Shown: positions 52,295-63,300 of the stretch, in pieces | Layout of the letters: each line of letters opens with the position of its first letter | Numbering within the stretch: the first letter of the stretch is position 1 | From: Luteibaculum oceani | Lineage (GTDB): Bacteria > Bacteroidota > Bacteroidia > Flavobacteriales_D > Luteibaculaceae | DNA: 64,000 nt | Direction: 5' to 3' | NCBI RefSeq assembly: GCF_007995015.1 | Contig: NZ_VORB01000005.1 | Location: forward strand, 1 to 64,000 | Made by a program: the position numbers and the translations under genes | Notes under the pieces: generated by a model | The model's database searches: none | What the model was told of the DNA's origin: nothing | The model's input: only the letters and a program-made list of their open reading frames with translations

Positions 52295-53314
52295 ATGTTT
52301 TTAAAAAAGAATATTTCAATTCCCTCCCTTGCTATTTTAATCCTACTTATTGGCACCATAATTGGCTGTGGAAAAGGAGAACCTATGGTTCAAAACATAT
52401 CTATACCAGATGATATTAGCTTTAGAGGGATATCCATTAGTGAGGAGGGAGAAATTTGGCTTTCAGGCAGCAAGGGGACGATACTATACAAATCGCAAAA
52501 AGGGGCAGAATGGTCCAAAAGTATAATTCATCCCGAAGCAGAAATAAGATGCATAAAGGCGCTGGATAATTCAACCGCCATAGCTTGTTCTGCAACCGAA
52601 CCCGCCGCTGTATTTAAAACAAGTGACAAGGGAAAAACGTGGAACAAGGTATTTGAGGATAGCACCGCATTTTTTGACGCTTTGGTTATGGATAGTGCGG
52701 GCTTGGGATACATACTTGCCGATCCCATGAACGGCAGATTTAAGATATACCAAAGCAAGGATTTTGGTAACTCCTGGACCGCCATTCCAGACAGTTTACT
52801 TCCTGAAGCGGGAGAAAATGAGTACGCCTTTGCTGCATCTAATCAAAGTGCAATTCAAATTAAAAACGGGTTGATTTTTGTAACTGGTGGTGCTTCGGGA
52901 GCTTTTATTCATGCGGGCATCCCCACCGAGGGTAAGTGGAAAAAAGAACATTTGGCGCTAAACGCTGGCGAAGCTTGTGGAGCCTTTTCCCTTGTAAGAA
53001 AGGGTGACGACCTTATGTTAGGAGGAGGATGTTATAACGATATTTCCAACTCGGAAAGAAATATGTTATTCAGCGATAATCTCGGCACCCAATGGTTTAG
53101 CCTACCAAAAGGTCCGGTAGGATACATTTCCTCCATGGCGTTTTTAGGAGACAAATACCTTTTCTCTGCCGGAGACTTGGGACTACAGTATGCCTTACCT
53201 CGCTACCGAAAGTTTGTCCTAATAAAAGACACGGAGGGCCTTAACGCTATTACCTGCAACAACCAATTTTGTATTGCAGCAGGGAAAAAAGGAAAAATAT
53301 TGTGGGTTGAATAA
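52295..53314 (+). CDS. YCF48/BNR-repeat lipoprotein
   Basis: This 339-residue protein starts with a lipoprotein signal (LLIGTIIGCGKG, Cys about 25) followed by BNR/YCF48-like repeats, e.g. GTILYKSQKGAEWSK, AAVFKTSDKGKTWNK and IYQSKDFGNSWTA. These form a beta-propeller. Role unknown; many such proteins are envelope scaffolds. Confidence 0.85.
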   Translation: MFLKKNISIPSLAILILLIGTIIGCGKGEPMVQNISIPDDISFRGISISEEGEIWLSGSKGTILYKSQKGAEWSKSIIHPEAEIRCIKALDNSTAIACSATEPAAVFKTSDKGKTWNKVFEDSTAFFDALVMDSAGLGYILADPMNGRFKIYQSKDFGNSWTAIPDSLLPEAGENEYAFAASNQSAIQIKNGLIFVTGGASGAFIHAGIPTEGKWKKEHLALNAGEACGAFSLVRKGDDLMLGGGCYNDISNSERNMLFSDNLGTQWFSLPKGPVGYISSMAFLGDKYLFSAGDLGLQYALPRYRKFVLIKDTEGLNAITCNNQFCIAAGKKGKILWVE

Positions 53315-53364
53315 CCCTTGTAACTTTACTACGTCTTAATCGTAAATACCTACAATCCCAACCT

Positions 53365-54354
53365 ATGAAATTAGTTTCAAGCTTAATATTTACAGTTTTT
53401 GTTTTGCTTAGCATTAGTTCCTGTAAAAAACTAAATGTTGACGGGGAATATCAACCTACCTCCTCTACCTATAAATCAGAACAATTTCTTTCTCAGCGAA
53501 AACAACCACTAGATACCATTAAGTTCGAAATCAAAGAATCTCAAGAAAGAGATACCATTATTGTATTCCCCGACGGAAACCAGATTCGATTTAACTTAAA
53601 AGAGAGCATTAAGGATCTTTGGGGTAACCGAATTACCGGAAATATAGAGTTCCATTATAAGGCGGCATTAACTCACGATGAAATCATTTTCGAGGATAAA
53701 CAAACCGTAGCCAATTACGAGCCGCTTGTATCTGCTGGTGCTTATTACTTTAAAGTGAAAAAAGACGGTCAAACCCTTAAGCTTGAAAACTATGAGATTT
53801 CCTTAAAGGTAGAATCTCCCCAGGACCTGGATACAGAAATGGAAGTATTTCTCCCAAGCGAAACGCCTAATGGACAATTTACATGGCAAAATGAAACAGT
53901 TCCTCCCGAGTCAATGCGTTTCTTGTTTGCAAATGACACGGTAACCAATCCTGATAGCACCATCTCATCTAGAAATTATTGGGCCTATTCTCCTACCCTA
54001 AACGATACCCTGGGGTGGATGAACTGTGATAAATTTTACAACTTAAACGCCCCTCGTACCGTATACACCTTGCGTTTTCAGCAAGAAGACATCCAGCTAT
54101 TAGATGACATGGCAGTTTATGTGGTATTTAAAAATTTTAGAGGGGTAATGCGAGCCTATAGAAATGGAGATCAATTTGAGTTGAGATCTATTCCCATCGG
54201 AGAACCCATTTACGTGGCCGTAGTGGCATTTCAAGGCATAGACCTATACTTTGCCTCATATTCTACAACAACGCGCGCAAATCATATAGATAATGTGGAA
54301 ATGCAAGAGGCTGATGAGGAATCGGTAATTCAAGCTTTAAAAAATCTTCAATAG
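53365..54354 (+). CDS. Putative lipoprotein, unknown
   Basis: This 329-residue protein has the lipobox LSISSCKK (Cys about 20) and a beta-rich mature part with no recognised domain. It follows the YCF48-like gene by 50 bp and a terminator follows it, so the two may be one unit. Confidence 0.75.
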   Translation: MKLVSSLIFTVFVLLSISSCKKLNVDGEYQPTSSTYKSEQFLSQRKQPLDTIKFEIKESQERDTIIVFPDGNQIRFNLKESIKDLWGNRITGNIEFHYKAALTHDEIIFEDKQTVANYEPLVSAGAYYFKVKKDGQTLKLENYEISLKVESPQDLDTEMEVFLPSETPNGQFTWQNETVPPESMRFLFANDTVTNPDSTISSRNYWAYSPTLNDTLGWMNCDKFYNLNAPRTVYTLRFQQEDIQLLDDMAVYVVFKNFRGVMRAYRNGDQFELRSIPIGEPIYVAVVAFQGIDLYFASYSTTTRANHIDNVEMQEADEESVIQALKNLQ

Positions 54355-54369
54355 CAAATATTCATAATC

Positions 54370-54409
54370 AAAAAACCCCGTTCCGGAAATTCCGAAACGG
54401 GGTTTTTTA
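54370..54409 (+). terminator. Terminator of the lipoprotein gene, shared with greA
   Basis: A long stem around ACCCCGTT and AACGGGGT with one mismatch and an AAT loop is flanked by A and T runs, between convergent genes. Confidence 0.85.
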
Positions 54410-54421
54410 TTTGAATTAATC

Positions 54422-54895
54422 TTATCTGGCTATCTCTAATATTTCGAATGGGATAACGCCACCTGGTGTTTTAATTTCAACTTTAGCTCCAACAGCTTTC
54501 CCTAATAACCCTTTTCCGATCGGCGAGTCGATAGAAATCTTTCCCTCTTTTAGGTTTGCCTCACTTTCGGCAACCAAGGTATAAGTGATTTTCATATCAT
54601 TTTTAAGGTTCTTAATGGTAACCTTTGATAGGATGAACACCTTGGAATTATCAACTTGGCTTTCATCAATTACCCTTGCATTGGCAATTAGATCCTTAAG
54701 CTTAGAGATTTTTAATTCTAGCAATCCTTGAGCTTCTTTAGCCGCATCGTATTCTGCGTTCTCAGATAAATCTCCTTTATCTCTTGCTTCAGCAATTTGT
54801 GCTGAAATCTTCGGACGCTCGATAGCCTCTAATTGGTGAAGCTCATCTTGCAACTTCTTTAATCCGGCTTCTGTATAATATGTTACTTGTGACAT
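54422..54895 (-). CDS. greA: Transcription elongation factor GreA
   Basis: This 157-residue protein has an N-terminal coiled coil with ARDKGDLSENAEYDAAKEAQ (the acidic tip loop) and a C-terminal FKBP-like domain with SPIGKGLLGKAVG. It rescues backtracked RNA polymerase. Length is canonical. Confidence 0.97.
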   Translation of the reverse strand: MSQVTYYTEAGLKKLQDELHQLEAIERPKISAQIAEARDKGDLSENAEYDAAKEAQGLLELKISKLKDLIANARVIDESQVDNSKVFILSKVTIKNLKNDMKITYTLVAESEANLKEGKISIDSPIGKGLLGKAVGAKVEIKTPGGVIPFEILEIAR

Positions 54896-54919
54896 GTGTT
54901 AACTAACTTATATAAATGC

Positions 54920-54945
54920 AAAAGAACCCCTAAAAGGGGCTCTTT
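54920..54945 (-). terminator. Terminator of the PorV/PorQ-family gene
   Basis: On the minus strand an 11-bp stem (one mismatch) AAAAGAGCCCC/GGGGTTCTTTT is followed by T-rich sequence, between that gene and greA. Confidence 0.65.
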
Positions 54946-54974
54946 TGAACTGCAAATATAAAAATTAAAAGGTC

Positions 54975-56006
54975 TTACAGAGATAAGTTCAATCCAATAG
55001 AATTTATTCCATCAAACGGATTGGATGGCTGGTAACCATAATCGATTGAAAGGAAGCTTCCATTGCTATTCATAGGAATTTTTATAGATGCTCCTACTGC
55101 CAAACCAGTATGTGCTCTTAAGTTGCTCTTGTTTTCTTGAGACTTACGCTCAAGGCTATAACCAGCTCTTAAGTTAAATCTGTCGTTAAAGTTATACTCA
55201 AGACCTGTAAGGATTTCGTCTCTAATAAAAGAGTTAGAAAGGAAAGATCCATTGAAAGTTAACTCGTGGTTTTCTGCTAACAAGAAATCGTAAGCAAAAC
55301 CAAGGTTAATAGATGCTGGTAATTCAGCTCCTGCTGTTCTTTCAAAGAAAGATCTTTGGTTTTCCGAACCGTCTTCTGCTTGTACAGCTAAACCGTCCCC
55401 TTCGTATGCGTATGATGGTCCAACATTTTTAAGAGAGATACCAATTCTAACATTGTCTCTATCTCCAGTTACGTAACGTATACCAGCGTCAAAAGCCATC
55501 CCAGAACCACGGGTGTTCGCAATAGATTCCTGGTGGAATCTAAATGTAATACCCCCGTAGATACTGTTAGAGAATGCTTTGGCATAAGAAATACCAATGT
55601 TAGTCATGGTTGGAGAGAAAGTTCCAATACCACCATCAGGTTGATCGGTAGTTGTTCTAGTGATATCACCAAAATCCATAGACACCACGTTAAAACCAAT
55701 AACAGAAGACTCTCCAAGCTTTTGGCCAAAACCTAAAGCTGCATTTCTAATTCCAGCACCACCCATATAGTTGGTAGTAGAAAAAAGAATATCCGTGTTA
55801 TTGATAAAGGCCAAACCAGCAACGTTGGTAAAAATTGCCTCAGAACCAAAAGAACTCGCTACGTTACTTCCCATTAAACCAATAGAACGCGACCATGGGT
55901 TTACTAGAAGTTGTGGAGCTCCAGCCTCCCCGGCTCTATCCGGATTCCCGGAAAAAGCCGTAAGAGCTGAAAATAAAATCGCTGAAAATATGCTTAGTTT
56001 TTTCAT
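54975..56006 (-). CDS. PorV/PorQ-family outer-membrane protein
   Basis: This 343-residue beta-barrel protein has a signal peptide (SIFSAILFSALTAFSG). Its start, with SRSIGLMGSNVASS and TNVAGLAFI, and its alternating strand pattern match the PorV/PorQ family of type IX secretion shuttle proteins. It is encoded 22 bp after the giant secreted protein gene, so it probably works with it. It may be a paralogue rather than PorV itself. Confidence 0.85.
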   Translation of the reverse strand: MKKLSIFSAILFSALTAFSGNPDRAGEAGAPQLLVNPWSRSIGLMGSNVASSFGSEAIFTNVAGLAFINNTDILFSTTNYMGGAGIRNAALGFGQKLGESSVIGFNVVSMDFGDITRTTTDQPDGGIGTFSPTMTNIGISYAKAFSNSIYGGITFRFHQESIANTRGSGMAFDAGIRYVTGDRDNVRIGISLKNVGPSYAYEGDGLAVQAEDGSENQRSFFERTAGAELPASINLGFAYDFLLAENHELTFNGSFLSNSFIRDEILTGLEYNFNDRFNLRAGYSLERKSQENKSNLRAHTGLAVGASIKIPMNSNGSFLSIDYGYQPSNPFDGINSIGLNLSL

Positions 56007-56028
56007 AGCTTCTTTCTAAATATTATTT

Positions 56029-59000
56029 CTACAGATCTTGTAAATCTACTTTACGCATTACACCAAACCACTTGATAATTCGCTCGCCAACACCTGGCAT
56101 GTCAATGTGGATAATGTACGTTCCACTCGAAATTGGAATGTTTGCGCTGTTCTTAAGATCCCACTCCACTATGGTACTCTGTGTATCATCTTTTTCAAGC
56201 TGACGAATCAATGTACCGTTTACAGTGAAGATTTTAATTGTAGCTCTTGTTGGAAGGTTGGTAAACTTAATTCTGTTATCCAAACGACCACTTTCGTAAT
56301 CTTTAGCGTATCCGTAGTAAGGGTTAGGTACCGCTAGGATATCCTCTAAGTTATCCTGAACCACTTTTGTTTGTCCCTTCAATGGCTCAAGCCCTTCAGA
56401 ACTGAAATAGTATAATGGACTCCAGTCTTCATTCACACTATTAGTTGTACTATCTGCGAATTCTAATCCGTTGTTCGGATATGGCTGGAATTTACGTGCA
56501 ACTCTAAGCTCTACTCTGGTTTCTGTTGGGATGTACCCTTGAGAGTAGCTCTTCATATCTGCTACATTGTTTACGTATGGAATACCTGCCCAAGCTACCG
56601 CTCTAAAGATGTTATCCACCTTACTAGTTGTTACACAATACTCACCAAAATCATACGCTGGCATTTGAGTTTGTGTACTACGGATATGAGGTTCTTTAGT
56701 AGTGTTCTTAAGAATGTAAACATAGTGTCTACCACCCGCAATAATGTTGTCCACTATTGATGGATCTCCAGAGTATAACCTGTCTGATGGGTTAAATAAC
56801 ATATCGTCTCCGTTGTCTGCCGCAAATCTTGAATCCTCCGCAAAAGCGATGTTCAAACGTTCTCCAGTCTCAGGATCAACTGCGTAACCAGGGAACCATG
56901 ACATACCAACTGGGCTAGTTAAATCACCTTCAGCAGCATTGTATCCAGGATCTCCAGCAACTCTACCACTCTTATCTACGGATGGCCTGTTCTTTATGGT
57001 AAACTGATCTGAGATTGGGCTCGGTGAAGCTTCGAATACCACACACCTTGTCCATAGATCTTTGTTTGGAGTAAACACAAGATCCACTGAAGGCGTAATG
57101 TGTAGCGATAATTCGAACTTACCACCGGTATTCTGAGAGTTATTGTTGATAGCCGATTGAGGCATTAAGTAGATTGAAGGCTCAGCTGCTGGTGCAGTTG
57201 ACGCTAATACACGTCCCGGCCCCCACATTCTACTTAGAGTAGTTTCGTATTCACCATTGATGTCAATTCCTTGCTCTCCATCTGATGATTGTACAGAAGC
57301 ATCTGCATAAACAGTTCCCGTTACGTTACCTGCACGGATCCAGTTGGCTGGGTCTGTACCTTCACCATCGCGAAGACCGTTTAACCATTCTACTCCTGGG
57401 TTGTCTTGAACAACATCTCCACCTACCGGAGGAGTATACCAATCCCTGTTAAATTGTCCTCCCTTAAGTTTACGATACTGCACCTGCTTAATATTAACCG
57501 AAATACCCATGTTTATTTCGGTACCATTTGGTCCTACATTGGCAAAAATCAATTGCTGACCACCAATGTCCATAGTTTGGTCACTAGTTACCGTAGCTCT
57601 TTCACCTGTAACAGTATTTTCAATAGCCAATTCCCAATGAGGGTTATTATAAATTTCCACTCTATCACCAACATCACTTGTATCCACTACACGTAAACTA
57701 TACTTAGCGGGTACGATGTTTAGTGGATCGACTATTCTGATGTCCAAAGGTCCAAATTGTTGCTGGTACTTAAGAGAATCCGTAGCAAAATTTGCACTGG
57801 TAGCAATTGCCAAACGAGACTCCTCAGTTAAACGCGTGTAAACACCACCGTTTCCTTTTCCTTCTAATCTGGTAATTTGAAGTTTATCTCCAAACTTAGA
57901 TCTAAGCACGGTACCACCATCTTGATTATCTCTCTTGTGAGGAATACCAGATACCGCTCTAATAGATCCACCGGTTGCAGATTTTCTAGAAGGTGCATAA
58001 GGTTCTGGCTGTCCAGATCCTGTCATCGTATTGTATGGCTCATACTCATTGAAACCATAAGCAATAGCAACGAAGTAGTAAGGCTTGTTATTTACAAGTT
58101 TTCTATCCGTTCCTTTAGCAAATGCATCTTCAGTAACGCGAATAGCTTTTACTAATCCTTTATTCATTTCCTGTCCTGGAGCTGCTTCTACTTTCACTTC
58201 TGGGATAGGAATTTTAAGCTTAGGGTCAGTTGTATAATTAACTAGCTCTGCAACAGGTCTGGTTAAATCAGGTTCCCCGGTAGCAGTATCTGTGTAGTAA
58301 TTAACTATATCTGACTGGGAAATTAGTACCGCTTTGCTAGGGTCGTTTAGGTCTGACACAGAAACGGTAGCATCCTTAAGTTGATACACCTGGTAACCTT
58401 CGAAGTTATAGGTTCTATCTTCAGCATCGTTAGGAATTTCAGGTCTGATTTTCTCGTACTTCTCTTGGAAGTTATTAGATGTTTGAGGGTTCTCTAATGT
58501 TAAGATAATCTCTCTATCTAATTCAGTAACGTTTACAGTAGGTGCATCAGGACCTTCGAAGATTTGGAAACAGTTATCGAACAAACTCTGTGCGATATCA
58601 TCCACAGTTCTCAGTTTCTCAACTGAAGTAAGGTTGTTTCCTGTTTCTGCTCTTGCCCATACCACACCAACAGTAATGTTATTTACCTGTCCTGGTGTTA
58701 GGGTAAATGGTCCAGCAGATTGCATAAATCTTCTATCCCCTTGTGGTGTTCCAGCAGTAACCTCAGTCCAGTATACATTTCCGTTTTGAGCAGGGTAATC
58801 CACACCTCTTGTTCCGAATGAAACTGGATCGGTATCTCCTGGGAACATGAAATCACAGAATGCATCTTGCGCTACAACATCAGTAGGATACCCAGTTTGA
58901 GATCCTGAGGTAGGTCCGTGAGCTTGTCCACCATAAACGAATGGGGTAAAGTCTTTCCACAAACCAGATAGGTAGTTATAGTGATCTCTTGCAGAACCTG

Positions 59001-60339
59001 GATCTCCAGTTGCACCCGTACCACGGGTATAGTATACGAACTTACGCATACCGAAACGCTCATTATCAATGACTCCATCACCGTATCCAATACCTAAACC
59101 TAGGTAAGGAATACCATTTCCACCAAGACCAAGTGAATCGTTCCCGGAAATAGCTTCGTCATAAGTAACCGTTTTATCTCCAAAAGGAGCTAAAATAGGA
59201 TCGTAAGGACCGTAGTTATCTACTCCATCATCATCCTGATATGGCCCTTGGAAGAAGTCGATACCAACTGCAGGAGGAATAGCACCATAACCAGGAGAGT
59301 TAGCTCCAGCTTGATCGTCGTTATCTCCATTGTAACAGTATCCTAATCCACGCTGAACGTCACATCCAACATAATCATCATCAGAAAAACCAAGATCGGT
59401 ATCCACCCACTGACCGAAATAAGTGTTATTAAGCGTTTGAGAACCTTGGTTAATTAAAACGTAGTTACAGAAAGTCATGTTGTTGATAGCAGTCTGATCC
59501 GCAAAGGCGAAAGCCTGAGCACGAATCTCCATACCAATAGGACCACCGTTAGTTGCGGTGTGCGTATTCCCCTTATCGTTGAATACCCAATAAATAGTTG
59601 TATCACCAAAAAGTGGTACACGTCTAGATGAATCTCTACAAACTACAGTACCTGCTAGGTCATATCCAGGATAATCCCCTTGATCTGGCGTATACATACC
59701 GTCACCATTGAAATCGAAATAAGGAGCTAATTCTCTATCGTAACCAGCTAAACCGTTATTCGCTATTTCTGACCATTCAATAAAGGCATCAGGAGTTTCA
59801 TAATTAAGGAAAGCCTCATTCGCAGCTGCTTCACCTTGCTCTGAAGCAATTTTCCAGTATGCATCATGCTTAAGTGCTTCAACCTTAGAAGCTCTCCAAA
59901 ATCTGTCGAATTTCCCACATACGTCGGAAGTAATCTCGGCAGAACCATCGGTTAACAGAGGACCAGGATAAAAGTCATCACTACCTTGCCCTCTAAAGGT
60001 TACTGCAGCAATTTTAAGATCACCGTTTGGTCCTAAACCTCCCATCCAAAGTGCACCGGAGAAAATGGAGTGAACACCACCATTCTTTGGCACTTCGTAG
60101 AAAGCTGTACTATTCGCACGGTTCATCCACATGTTCCCACCATTCTCTATCCTAGCTCTAACGTTGTTAAAACTAAGCTGAGCAATAGCGGTGGCTGGTG
60201 CACAACCAGCTGCCGACTTGCGGATGCTATTTTTATTTTCTGCATTTCGCAGATATTCAGGCTCTCTTGCTTCTACAAGTCCGGTAAAAATTCCGAGACT
60301 CAATAGCAACAAAATATGTCTCATACCTATTTGTTTCAT
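56029..60339 (-). CDS. Large secreted protein (1436 residues), type IX secretion candidate
   Basis: It has a signal peptide (about 6-24), a first half with many Gly/Asp/Tyr-rich stretches (FNGDGMYTPDQGDYPGYD, Ca2+-like DxDxDG loops), a central fibronectin-like region and a C-terminal part ending with a beta-strand domain (NLPTRATIKIFTVNGTLIRQ, then NIPISSGTYIIHIDM) that resembles type A sorting domains of type IX secretion. The family is seen in many Bacteroidota but has no defined function. It is encoded between a TonB-dependent receptor and a PorV/PorQ protein. Confidence 0.85.
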   Translation of the reverse strand: MKQIGMRHILLLLSLGIFTGLVEAREPEYLRNAENKNSIRKSAAGCAPATAIAQLSFNNVRARIENGGNMWMNRANSTAFYEVPKNGGVHSIFSGALWMGGLGPNGDLKIAAVTFRGQGSDDFYPGPLLTDGSAEITSDVCGKFDRFWRASKVEALKHDAYWKIASEQGEAAANEAFLNYETPDAFIEWSEIANNGLAGYDRELAPYFDFNGDGMYTPDQGDYPGYDLAGTVVCRDSSRRVPLFGDTTIYWVFNDKGNTHTATNGGPIGMEIRAQAFAFADQTAINNMTFCNYVLINQGSQTLNNTYFGQWVDTDLGFSDDDYVGCDVQRGLGYCYNGDNDDQAGANSPGYGAIPPAVGIDFFQGPYQDDDGVDNYGPYDPILAPFGDKTVTYDEAISGNDSLGLGGNGIPYLGLGIGYGDGVIDNERFGMRKFVYYTRGTGATGDPGSARDHYNYLSGLWKDFTPFVYGGQAHGPTSGSQTGYPTDVVAQDAFCDFMFPGDTDPVSFGTRGVDYPAQNGNVYWTEVTAGTPQGDRRFMQSAGPFTLTPGQVNNITVGVVWARAETGNNLTSVEKLRTVDDIAQSLFDNCFQIFEGPDAPTVNVTELDREIILTLENPQTSNNFQEKYEKIRPEIPNDAEDRTYNFEGYQVYQLKDATVSVSDLNDPSKAVLISQSDIVNYYTDTATGEPDLTRPVAELVNYTTDPKLKIPIPEVKVEAAPGQEMNKGLVKAIRVTEDAFAKGTDRKLVNNKPYYFVAIAYGFNEYEPYNTMTGSGQPEPYAPSRKSATGGSIRAVSGIPHKRDNQDGGTVLRSKFGDKLQITRLEGKGNGGVYTRLTEESRLAIATSANFATDSLKYQQQFGPLDIRIVDPLNIVPAKYSLRVVDTSDVGDRVEIYNNPHWELAIENTVTGERATVTSDQTMDIGGQQLIFANVGPNGTEINMGISVNIKQVQYRKLKGGQFNRDWYTPPVGGDVVQDNPGVEWLNGLRDGEGTDPANWIRAGNVTGTVYADASVQSSDGEQGIDINGEYETTLSRMWGPGRVLASTAPAAEPSIYLMPQSAINNNSQNTGGKFELSLHITPSVDLVFTPNKDLWTRCVVFEASPSPISDQFTIKNRPSVDKSGRVAGDPGYNAAEGDLTSPVGMSWFPGYAVDPETGERLNIAFAEDSRFAADNGDDMLFNPSDRLYSGDPSIVDNIIAGGRHYVYILKNTTKEPHIRSTQTQMPAYDFGEYCVTTSKVDNIFRAVAWAGIPYVNNVADMKSYSQGYIPTETRVELRVARKFQPYPNNGLEFADSTTNSVNEDWSPLYYFSSEGLEPLKGQTKVVQDNLEDILAVPNPYYGYAKDYESGRLDNRIKFTNLPTRATIKIFTVNGTLIRQLEKDDTQSTIVEWDLKNSANIPISSGTYIIHIDMPGVGERIIKWFGVMRKVDLQDL

Positions 60340-60366
60340 AATATTCTTAATGTCTCTGTTCGGATT

Positions 60367-63300
60367 TTAGAAATCTAGTCTTGCACCAATTTGAATGGTT
60401 CTCGGAGCTCCAAAGTTAAATGGACGAGTATTCCACAAGCTGTAGATATCTCTGAAAGAAGCTTCGCTAACCTGGTTTCTAATGATTTCTTGGTAACGTG
60501 GATCTGTTAAATAACCATCGTCATCCGGAGTACCTGTAAATGGATAAACTCCAAATATGTTTCTGGTATTTAATACGTTGTTTACAAGTAGGAATACGTT
60601 TAAGTTCATTCCTTTCTTCGTATCGTCACCATCCACTTTTCCAAGTGTAAATGACTTATCAAATACTAGGTTAATGTTAGTATTCCAAGGAAGGCGAGAA
60701 CCGTTAATGGTTCCTTCTAGTCTTGATGCGTTTGGATCTGAAGAAGCAGTATACGGAGTTCCAGAACCTACTGCCAATACCGCGTTTGCTCCGAAATCTT
60801 CGAAGATTTTTCTAGCGAATCCTTCAGGACCATTGTAGTTTTTACCCGCTCCAAAACGGTAATCTACACGAGCATTGAACTTGTGTCTTTGGTCGTTATT
60901 AAGTGGAGCAATTGTTCTAAGGGTTGAGAAGTCGGTTGCGTTAAGGTTAACCACTGCACCACCTGCGTTAGAACCCGTACCATCAGCAAACTGAAGGGTA
61001 TAGTTAACGTTTAATCCGATGTTGTTCGTTGCACGTAAATCGTACTCAATAGTTAATCCTTTTACGGTACCAAAATCCAGGTTATCAAAAGAGTAGTAAT
61101 CCTGTGGGTATGCTCCAACATACTGGAATACCTGGATTTGATCTCTCATTTCTCTATAGAAAGCCTCGATTTTTAAAGCAGAGCTTTTGTTAAGCGCCTG
61201 CTGGAATCCAACTGCGTAATCTACAGTCTTCTCTGGAAGAAGGTTAGGATTACTTAATGGACTATTTGCAGAAGAACCAATATTTCTAATGAATTCGTAA
61301 CGAACAAGATCAAGTGCGTTACTAGAAACTGGTCTACGTGTTAAGATATCGTAGTGAGCGAAGAATAATGCCACATCCGAAATTGGGAAAGAGAATGCTA
61401 CCCTTGGCATTACGTTAATCTGAGGAGTATAGTCCTCGAATGCCGCAGCATTAACATCACTCTTATCATTTCTATCCTTTAAGTAAGGAGCAATTTCTGA
61501 AGTAGAAGTACGAATTGCATCGTCGGTAGAAACCTGACCTCTTGCGTTAAAGAAGGTATTCCCCTCTCTAAAACCTAAAATTTGAGTTGGGTTGTCTAGG
61601 TTGTCAACATAAACATAAGCATCATCACTGATACCGGCTGGAATTACAACGTCAGGACCAAGATTGATGTTATCGTTAGATCTATAATCTCCAGCAGTAT
61701 ATGCATCTCTAAATAAATAAGGATCTTTTAATACAGATTGGTTCGCATCGAAACGGTCAACTCTTAATCCAACGTTAAAGATGATATCATCGAAAGAGAA
61801 TTTATCCATAATATAACCTGCTGCATAAACAGGCTGGAATGCTGCAACTGGCTTTTCTAGGTTACCGTTTGCATCTCTTTTATTGAAGTAATCCTCAATT
61901 GAAGGGTTGTAGTTAAGCTTGTTTCCATAGATATCGAAACCTCTGTGGTTTACTAATCTACCACCGTTGTTAAGTAATTCAAGTGGAGAGAAGAATTCGA
62001 TATTGAATTGAGATGGATCTAAAGCATCGATGTTAATGAAATCGTCTCCATCTGGATCTAATCCTAGTGATGCTCTTAAGCTTCTATCGAAGTAGCTTTG
62101 GTTAGCAGAGTCAATACGCGTAGCGTAGTTAACATAAAGAGCTCCATTTATTTCAGTTGTATCAGGAGAAGGAGTAAGCACCTGAGCTGTATCTCCATTA
62201 GCATCGAAAATAACAACTGGCTCATTGAAAAGCTCCTTGATGTGCGAGTTAGCACGTGCTCTCATTACAGACCAAAGGTTGTTGTTACGGTTTCTTTCGT
62301 CACCAGCTAATCCGTTAAAAGACCAGTTTCGGTCAACACGCTGCTCGTACTCAAATCCTAGTGTTACCGCGTGGTTACCAAGGTCGGCAGATCCTGAAGC
62401 AGAAACACGATACTGGTTATCATCATTGATCCCGTATCCACCTACTGGCATACCTAGGTTGGTAAAACGACCATAAAGACGATCTGGACCATCCCCGTTT
62501 CTAAAACCTACTAGGTTATCCATACGATCGTAACGCTGAGAGTTTTGATCGAACTCATTAAAGAAAGCCTCTACATAGTTAGAGCTTAACTCGTTTACCA
62601 TACTTCTTTCGAAGGTTACAAGTGTATCTCCGTCAACTGCGTTTCTTACGAAAAGTGGCTGTCCGTTGAAAATGGTATCAAAAGCCCACTGAGCACTATC
62701 CTTAAAGATGTTGTACTTACCATTGTAACCATATGCAAAGTAGTTATCTCCGTGTAGGGCACTTTCAGTTTTGTCGTAAGACTTACTGTAGTCCAACATA
62801 ATAGAGTAATAAAGATTCTTAAGAAGACCTTCACTCTCTTGGTCATTAAATAATCTGTGTGAGAATCTTACATAACCACGGTAATCTAATGAAGTGGTAA
62901 TCGGGCTGATATCCGCATTCATTAGGTGGTTAACAAAGCTATACCCGTTATTCTTAGAGAATACGGCAGAACCACCGAAGGTAAGGTCCATATCGTTCCC
63001 AAGATCAACAGTTAATTTGGTTTGAAGGAAAGCGTTTCTATTCTCAGTATTAATACTGGTAGGAACGTTAGTGAAGTCGCTTTTTCTTAGGAAAGAAGAG
63101 TTATAGTTAACCCCAGACTCCGCACCTGGCACACGAGAAATAGGATCTGCGATTAATGCAGCTCTTGCCTCATCAGAAAGTACGTTATGCCCAATAATAG
63201 AAGGTTGTCCATCTACATTAGAGGTATAGTTACCAGAAACTCTATATCCTATTAAAGACTCGCCCTTAGTTCCGTCTTCGTTCTTCTTTCTGATTAGCGG